Both the position numbers and the translations under genes were made by a program. The notes under the pieces were generated by a model. The model had not been told where the DNA came from, made no database searches, and was given only the letters and a program-made list of their open reading frames with translations. Shown in pieces: positions 56,839-64,000 of a stretch of DNA of 64,000 nucleotides (position 1 is its first letter; each line of letters starts with the position of its first letter). Origin of the DNA: Datura wrightii (lineage: Eukaryota; Streptophyta; Magnoliopsida; Solanales; Solanaceae); assembly GCA_035772735.1 (NCBI GenBank), contig JASDFA010000001.1, positions 58,853,001 to 58,917,000 of the forward strand, written 5' to 3'.

Positions 56839-59112
56839 TGTAATGTCTTGAAAGTCCCTAAGACTAGACTCGGGAGTTGAATGAAAACTGGCAGAAAAAT
56901 TTGAAAATCTACTCAGGACGACTCATTGAACGAATCGTTGGATGGACCAACGACCCGTGGAAGGTTCCCGTGGTGAGAAGCTGCAGAATTGGCTGGGAGG
57001 TAACGAGCCTCAGGACGAACCATTGGATGTTGTCACGAGTCATTGAATAGAGTCATTGTGAGGATTGGTCTTGATCAGGATGGAAGTAACGAGTCATGGT
57101 ATGACCCGTTGTTTGGAGCAATGGGCCATTGTCTGCATCTGTTGAGAGGAATCCCAGGTTAGGGCATTAGTGATAACGACTGGCAGCAATGAGTCATTGG
57201 AGCTTGTAACGACTCGTCCTATCCGATCATGATAGGGGACCTAAGACCTGAATCAAGGATGAGATGACGGGGGGGTTGTAATAGACCGTGGGAGCAAGTA
57301 ACAGTCCGTTGTGACGACCGTTGTCACTGGCAGCGTAGATTTTCTAGAAATTTCATGAAGGATATTTTCTTTATTTCTAATCCCTAGGGTCCTAAACTAT
57401 GTCATTTTAAGCTTGAAATAGTGTCTTTTAAGAAGGGTTAAGTCATTCTAAGCCTATCCTAATTCATGCATGCAAGCTTAGGGGTTGGACAGATGATCAA
57501 GTCTAGTCTACTTCAAAGTTCTTTCTGAATTCTCTTTGGGCAATCAAGGAAGTGGTAAAAATCAAATCTCTTCAGGTATGTAAGGCTATAAATAGGTGCC
57601 ATTGTCCACACCCATGCCCAATTCCCTCTCAATTCATGATGTTCTAATTGATGATTCCATGGGATTTTTACCCAATGCATGAATTCCTAAATCTCAATCA
57701 TAGGTATGATCTAAGCATGTTTTAAATGATGAATTACGATTAATGGGAAGATTTTACAATGTTTTAAATTATAGATTATATTTTCAAGTTTTCTAAACTA
57801 CGATGTCCATCCATGAATGTTCATGAAAGTTGAGATCTATGAGATATGTGTTTAGGCATGATAAGATGTTTATGAAGGAATATGTTCGAAATACCCATGT
57901 CTATGTTCATGTTTTCAAAGTGAATCAAGTAGATTTCAAGCATGATTAAGTATTGGGCAAGCCCATATGATCAAGTATGTTTTATGATTTCATGAATTAG
58001 CTTACCACATGGTTTTTGGAGTCAAGACTCCCATTACTTTTAGCTTGTGATATGGTTTGAGCCAAGGCTCCTCATGTTATGATTTCAGATTATGCCTGCA
58101 TGTTATTATTCAGCTTTGTCACTAGATGATGGTTAGCTTCGTAAAAAAATGATGGAGAACATATGCATGTTTTTGGGAGTAGTGTCTAGCACCGAGTAGG
58201 CTAAGGTTCAGTCAACCATAAGTGTTAGAACTATGCGCCAACGTAGGTATGTTAAGATTATTTGGGGCCTCCTTTCTGAGCTTCCCCTACCCCCCAAGGG
58301 GCCCTAAGCTTGATATCAATATCATGATTTCGTCCTTAGCCCTGGCAAGGCTTTGGACGGCTCTTCCCTCTTGAGTATAATATTTGGGACCACATAAGTT
58401 CTATCATGGTATTGTCAGTTATTTGACAAGTCTCCCATTGTTCCTCATGATTTCTATTATGCATGTACATCAGTCATGATATTATGTTTTCAGCAGGTTT
58501 GATCCAATGTTTAGTTTTACTTATATTTATCAGTTTTAAACTTTGGATCATTCAATTCAGTTATGATGTTCAGTTATGTTCAGATCATGATTTCAGAAAA
58601 TAACATGCAACCCCTACTCTTAGAATCTTATCTTGATTATGTTTCAATTTATGCATGATTCATGATTTTACTTACTTAGCGGTTTTACTTAGCTTGCATA
58701 CTCGGTACATTTCACGTACTTATCTCAAACTTAATGTTGTACAGGCTCTGAGGCTCAGTCTCACCGCTAGTCAAATTCCTGAAGTTAGTTTTCCTCAGCC
58801 CCAGTTGGTGAGTCCTCATCTTTCGAGGGCCTTCCTAATCAGTTGTATGTCGTATTTTCAGTTTTCATACTATAGTGAGTTAGTTGGGGTCTTGTCCCAT
58901 CAACTCGTCAGTGTTAGAGGTTTTTTCAAACATAAATTGTATTTCAGTTTTACACTCATGTATGTATTCAGATGTTATGTTTTATTTAGACTTCCGCTAT
59001 GTTATTTATGATGATCTTCCGCTTGTCTATGAATGAGTTAGATGTATGTTCATGCCATGGGTTGAAATGGAGCGTTTCGGGGTTTTGTAAATGAGTTAGA
59101 TGTATGTTAGAT
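56839..59112 (+). repeat. H 3' LTR with rearranged end
   Basis: Matches 50356-52637 up to about 59085. There the final part (ending GTCATGACA in the other LTR) is replaced by a second copy of 19 bases (59090-59108) from 59032-59050. The duplication GTAAC follows at 59113-59117. Confidence 0.9.
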
Positions 59113-59117
59113 GTAAC

Positions 59118-60307
59118 CTTCTTTCTTTAGAACAAAGAGAATTGGAGCGCCCCACGGGGACTTACTAGGCCTGATGAAACCCTTATCTAAGAGGTCTTTC
59201 AACTGCTCCTTCAACTCCTTTTGCTCGGCTGGAGCTATTATGTAAGGAGGAATGGATATGGGCTTCGTATTAGGGAGAAGGTCAATACTAAAGTCAATCT
59301 CCCACTCAGGAGGGACTCTTTGTACATAATCTGAAAGTACCTCTAGATACACACATATAACAGGAACTGACTGAAATGTTAAGGTCTCGGATATAGAATC
59401 CTTAACCCAAACTAGATTATACACACAATCCATGGAGATAATCTTTTTGGCCTTAAGATAGGATATAAAGCGACCTACAACCACCACTAAATTACACTTC
59501 TATTCTAGGACTATTTCACCTGAAAATCAAAACTCTACTAACCGGATTCTACAATTAAATGAAGCATAACATGCATACAACTAATCCATACCAAAAATAA
59601 CATCGAAATAGATCATGTCTAACTCCACTAATTCGGTTGAGGTGACCTTTTGAAGAACTATGACATGGCAATTTCTGTATGTCCATCGAGCTATAACTGA
59701 CTCACTGACAGAAGTAGTGACTGAGATGGGTTCTGAGAGGATTTTGGGACTGACACTGAAACTGATAGCAACATAAAGATTCACGAAGGATAATGTCACT
59801 CCTAGATCTAGCTATGCATAAACATCAAGATGGTAGACTTGTAACATAATCGTGACCATATCTGGTGAGCTCTCTTGCTCCTGACAAGATGATAGTGCAC
59901 AAAACCTATTTTGGTGCTGACCGCCACCTTCCCTAGAAGATGGGCATTGCTGAGGTGGGCGAGCTACTGGAGCTACTGAAGTGGTGGCTGAGGTACGGCC
60001 TCTACCATCACCCTATCTAGCTGAAGGACAATCCCTAAGTCTGTGTTTGGGTTTCCCACACCTGTAGCAAGCATTGGAGCCAATCAAGCACTCTCCTGGG
60101 TGGTTCTTACCACACTTCATACAAGCTAGAAAAGTGCTCCCCAGAAATGCTCCTCTAACTCCTAGTGCTTGATGCTCTACCTCTCTAATCACCCCTAGGA
60201 ACACTGGATTATGATGGAGCTAGGGCCTACGACCTCTGATGGGACTGTGAGCGATGTCCACCATCGGACCTATGCTGAGAATACCCAAAACTCCCTGTCC
60301 TAGCAGA
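59118..60307 (-). pseudogene. J gag C-terminus, protease and RT start
   Basis: Minus-strand chromovirus remnant. Two zinc knuckles (CMKCGKNHPGEC and CYRCGKPKHRLRDC, 60120-60010). The protease (about 59830-59581) has its active-site region changed to LDLGVTLSFV and ends IYFDVIFGMD. The RT N-terminal region (59487-59118) carries PPEWEIDFSIDLLP, LKDLLDKGFIRPSKSPWGAP and LFVLKKEG. It continues at 50355. Stops separate the pieces. G's LTR cuts it at 60307. Confidence 0.88.
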
Positions 60308-61882
60308 TGTTAGGAATTACTACATGCACAAGTGTTATTTTATAACTTAGTTTTAGCCATGTTTGTTAATTTAATTGATTACATGCTCATGTGAATTTAG
60401 TTGTTTTTATGCATGAACTAACCAACATGATTATTCTTTATTTTTTTGGTGTAAAATGCTTAGGAGGGACTAAATATGATTGTTAAAGCTTGAGGAAGAA
60501 GCTTGGAATAAAAGGAAAAAGAGTCGCATGATGTCGCACAAGTGTATGCACATGCCGAGCCACACAGTGTGCCATGCAGTACGGGCAGCGCGCTGAGCAG
60601 TGTGCCACAGCAAGGCAGCTGCGTGTTCAGTAGTGTGCCACGCCCAGCATCTGCATGTGTGAGGGATGCCATTCCAGTTAAGTCGCATGACAGGCCCATG
60701 CCACGGCCAAGCTGCTCCGCGTTCATCAGCGTGCCATGGCAGCCAACGCGCAAAGCCATCACCAACAACATGCCAAATCCAATAGCTACACGTGATACCT
60801 TCGTGTCACTGAGGCAATCTACCGCGATGTGCAACGTGACACGGAGGCAGTTTCTCCTTAGCCAATTTTTGTGAAATTCCCATTTACTATAAATTGAACA
60901 CTTGGTTATATTTTTCATCACAAAAATATTTTGGGAAAGCAGAGAGGAGCGAAGGGAGAAGCGAAGAACTTCACCTAGGGTTCATTGTTTTTCATTCTCT
61001 TTTAATTACTCTTGTAAGTACATTACTTTAATTATGTTTTTGAGCAATTGTACGATCATGAGTGGCTAAAACCCTTCCTCTAGGGTTGAGGCCACACGAT
61101 ATGAATGTAAATGCATGAAATTATCTTTGGTTTGAGTTTTTAGTTGTTGTTTTATCTTGCATTCTTAATTATTCTTGTTTTTATACTTGATCACCATGAA
61201 AACAAACTCGTTAAGCTTAGGTAAAAACTTGAAAGACTAACCCTAGGCTAGAACGGAATAATGTAGGGAGCAAGTTCTTGTCTTTATGATAGGATTCGCG
61301 GTTAGGATAGAAATTATACCTAATTTTCCTTGCTTTGTTAATTAAACGGGATGATAGCTAGACACCGACTTAGAATTGTTACATCACCGCATGTAGAAGT
61401 AGTTGTGAAGCTATGTCAGATTAAATGACTAAAGATACGAAAGTCCATAATCAAGGGCATAAACCTCGTAAACCACATCCACATTGTGAATTGCTCATGA
61501 ATTAGGACATCACATCCCCGCTCAACGATGTAGGTGTGAGACTAGTTTGTTCTATTTAGAAGGTCGAAAGACCATGTACACTGCATTTCACTCTGTGAGA
61601 CAACAACTATAGTTTTCATACTTGAACCATTGTGAATTGTAGTATTGCATGATTATTAGGCCTTAACTCTAGTTGCTTCTCGTATTGTTTCCCGATTATC
61701 TTGTGATCACCCTAGATTTAATTACAATCATCTAAAATCTCTTAAATCAACACTTGTGAAGGTTAACTTAACACTTGAACTCGAATATTCGCTGAATTAG
61801 TCTATTCCCTATGGGTTCGACATTTGGCTCTTAAAAGGGCCACGGTATTACTTGTACGACTGCGTGCGCTGGGGCGCAACCA
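60308..61882 (+). repeat. G 5' LTR (Athila-like)
   Basis: 1575 bp, TGTTAGGAATT to CGCAACCA, similar in length and landmarks to B's LTR: CTAACCAACATGATTA at 60420, G+C-rich block with GTGCCACG words (about 60540-60830), TATA box (60888), GTAAGTAC donor (61014) and end hairpin (61826-61841). The short ORFs are compositional. Confidence 0.88.
60888..60896 (+). promoter_or_regulatory. TATA box of G LTR
   Basis: TATAAATTG at the position of TATAAATAG in B, C and F. Confidence 0.65.
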
Positions 61883-61888
61883 AGTTTT

Positions 61889-61906
61889 TGGCGTCGTTAC
61901 TGGGGA
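61889..61906 (+). promoter_or_regulatory. G primer-binding site (tRNA-Asp, degenerate)
   Basis: TGGCGTCGTTACTGGGGA, a few mismatches from the tRNA-Asp complement, six bases after the LTR. Confidence 0.85.
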
Positions 61907-61994
61907 CTGGCAGCATTTAGTGAATTTTTAGTTTTTGTTTGATTTTTATTTTATTAAGTGTTGAGAAATTTGGTCTTAGTCTGTTCAATCGCAG

Positions 61995-64000
61995 GTAACA
62001 GGTTGTCCTTGCAGCACCGTCAAGGAATAGAGAGTTGGTGGAACCTTTGTTGGAGTCGGAACGCCAATTACATTTGCTCCGGAGAGAAGCTCTAGAGCGG
62101 AAGCTAAAAAGGTTACAGGAGCAGTTACAACAGCATCCACCAGCAGAGCAAGAAGAGTTGTTGCCTAAACCAATGGCAGCCCAACCAATTCGCGAAATGG
62201 CAATCCCACTAGCGACAAATGTGACCTCCAGTATCCGTAAATCGGAGCCAGGAGGAAACTTTGAGTTTAAGCAGAATATGGTGCAGCTGCTACATTCTAG
62301 TGGCCAATTCACTAGAATGACAAATGAGGACCCACAACAACACTTACACAATTTTCTGGAGATCAGTATGTCCCCACCGGAGTGTCAACTGACCATGTCC
62401 GACACACCCTCTTCCTATTTTGACTGTTGGGAGAGGCAAAGAGGTGGTTGAAGACTGAGCCAGCAGATTCTATTACTTCTTGGGACGACCTGGCAAGGAA
62501 TTTCCTCATCACATTCTTCCCTCCAGGCAAGACTGCCAAATTCAGGAGTGAAATTTTAAGCTTCAAGAAAAGGCCGGAGGAGAACCTATATTTGGCTTGG
62601 GAGAGATTCAAGTCATTATTGAGAGACTTCCCCCATCTCTAGCAGTCCAATGAGGTTTTAGCCCATACCTTTGTGGAGAGTAGACCCACACACTAAGATA
62701 TTGTTAGACTGTGCATCGGGTAGGCAAGCACTGGAGAATATATATGAGGAGTTGTACACTCTCTTAAACAGAATTGCTCAAGGAAACCCAGAGTGGCATA
62801 GTGAATCATCAAGATAGGAAGGAAAGAGAGCAGTAGGGCTGATAGAAGTGGCTAGTTTCAATGCCTTAGCAGCACAACTTGCATCAATGCAACATCAGAT
62901 GATGACTCAGTTCAACAAACTGAGTATGAACCAGCTGCAGGGTCAGGTGAATGCAATTCATTAGGCTCCTAGATGGTGCAAAATCTATGGTAATAATAGA
63001 CACAATGCAAAATGTTGCGGGGCCAATCCTGAATCAGTCAACTTTGTAGGAAATGTTCAGAGAAATAATCAGACTTATTGGAACACCTACAATAAAAATT
63101 GGCAGAGTCACCCAAATTTTCTTGGGGTGACAATCAAAGTCAGAGTTACCTGTAGCCTCAGCAGCAGAAGTATCAGTAGAAAAACAGGCAGAGTAGTGGC
63201 CAGTCAAGAAGCAGCAACATTGAGAAGATGTTGCAAAAAATTATGGCTACTAAGACCCAACTGGCAAAGAATCAAGCAAGGATGGCTTCAGATTTAAAAA
63301 ATTAGCAAATGGCCACCTGAAATCTAGAGAACCAGATGGGTCAATTAGCAGCTGCTCAGCACACCAGACCTCGGGGGTGGTTACCTAGTGACACAAATAC
63401 AAACCCCCGACAGTTCAATGCCATCAGTTTGAGGAGTGACAAGCAATTGGCTAATGCACCACCGAAGGAAAAGAGAAATGAGTTGCAGCCAGAGTTGGTT
63501 GGATAGGGTCCATCCACTGACAAGGAAGATAACCAGAATGCAGCAAAACACAATGCACAATCATCATTGCGGATAGCACAAAGACCACCACCACCATTCT
63601 CGCAAAGGCTCAAGAAGGTTAAGGAGGAAGAATGCTGTAAAAAGTTCTTTGATATTTTCAAAGAATTTCACATCAATCTGCCTTTACTTGATGTTTTGCA
63701 GGGAATGCCAAAGTACGCTAAGTACTTGAAAGATATGGTGGCCAACAAAGTTAGGTTGGTGGATGTCCAGAGGTGGCACTGACTGGGGAGTGCAGCTACA
63801 GGGTGATGAGCAAGATGCCAAAAAAGTTCAAGGACCCAGGTTGTTTCGCCCTTCCCGTACAAATCGGTGAAGCTAAAGTTATAAGGGCTCTTTGTGACTT
63901 AGGGGAAGCAGTAAATCTAATGCCCCTATCTCTATTTAACACCTTGGGGTTGGGTAAGCCGAGGCCCACACGAGTAATGCTACAGCTGGCAGCAAGTCCA
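61995..64000 (+). pseudogene. G gag-protease, broken, runs off the window
   Basis: Athila-type polyprotein close to B's. RNRELVEPLLESERQLHLLRR lies near 62025, MVQLLHSSGQFTRM near 62278, then LGEAKRWLKTEP in a shifted frame and SFKKRPEENLYLAWERFKSL near 62560. A damaged zinc region lies near 62980, INLPLLDVLQGMPKYAKYLK near 63680, and the protease start (LCDLGEAVNLMPLSLF) near 63890-63930, where the usual DLGA alanine is glutamate. Many stops (for example 62640, 62816, 62962) and shifts near 62370 and 62420. The element continues past the window end, so whether it has a pol cannot be told. Confidence 0.87.

Larger units (their letters stand above)
50356..59112 (+). mobile_element. H: chromovirus (Tekay/Del-like), internally deleted
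   Basis: Plus-strand element with LTRs 50356-52637 and 56839-59112, a tRNA-iMet primer site, gag remnants, integrase with chromodomain and a polypurine tract. Protease, RT and RNase H are missing; instead there is non-coding sequence and a fragment resembling another LTR (54451-55020). The 5-bp duplication GTAAC (50351-50355, 59113-59117) marks both ends, in J's reverse transcriptase. The last 40 or so bases of the right LTR are replaced by a duplicated local segment. Confidence 0.9.

Noticed and set aside
58655..59011. 118-codon ORF in H's right LTR
   Set aside because: Lies wholly in LTR sequence; the paired LTR does not keep it open.

Overview
The window is plant nuclear DNA made almost entirely of nested LTR retrotransposons. 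I recognise no host gene, tRNA, rRNA or CRISPR array. Every coding trace belongs to Ty3/gypsy elements of two lineages or to one endogenous pararetrovirus fragment. One lineage is chromovirus, Tekay/Del type, with an initiator tRNA-Met primer site and an integrase plus chromodomain tail. The other is Athila-like, with a tRNA-Asp primer site, an Athila-type gag and a DLGA protease. The virus piece resembles Caulimoviridae with a separate inclusion-body ORF downstream of the polymerase (solendovirus-like). With the element mix, this makes a eudicot, probably a solanaceous plant, the best guess (inference). Such density and nesting suits heterochromatin.

Layout, with letters used throughout. K (plus) is an old chromovirus: LTR 1-1795 and 11503-11895, integrase 11896-12143 and 31578-32050. 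A (minus, 1796-11497) sits in K's LTR with target duplication GTATC. B (plus, 12144-31572) is an Athila-like gag-protease element that split K's integrase, with duplication ACTTC. C (minus, 19318-28926) lies inside B's 3' LTR. A 2.2 kb pararetrovirus fragment (28927-31097) fills the C/B junction. E (minus chromovirus, 32051-34446 and 43484-47408) is interrupted by F (plus, 34447-43483), which is the same family as C. I (plus chromovirus pol, 47409 to about 50271) is followed by J (minus chromovirus, 50272-50355 and 59118-60307), split by H (plus, 50356-59112, duplication GTAAC). G (plus Athila-like, 60308 to beyond 64000) closes the window.

C and F share an unusual plan: gag-protease, a palindrome-rich spacer, a second ORF of about 400 residues (intact in C), and a long structured 3' region, with no reverse transcriptase or integrase. 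B has gag-protease and a similar 3' region without the second ORF. These must have been mobilised in trans. The most interesting signals are non-coding: a hairpin just before the polypurine tract, maintained with different base pairs in both lineages; repeated copies of the polypurine-tract word; conserved 3' hairpins; and near-perfect CTCCGTG/CACGGAG palindromes. Most coding frames are broken, many by C-to-T type nonsense changes expected of methylated, silenced DNA.
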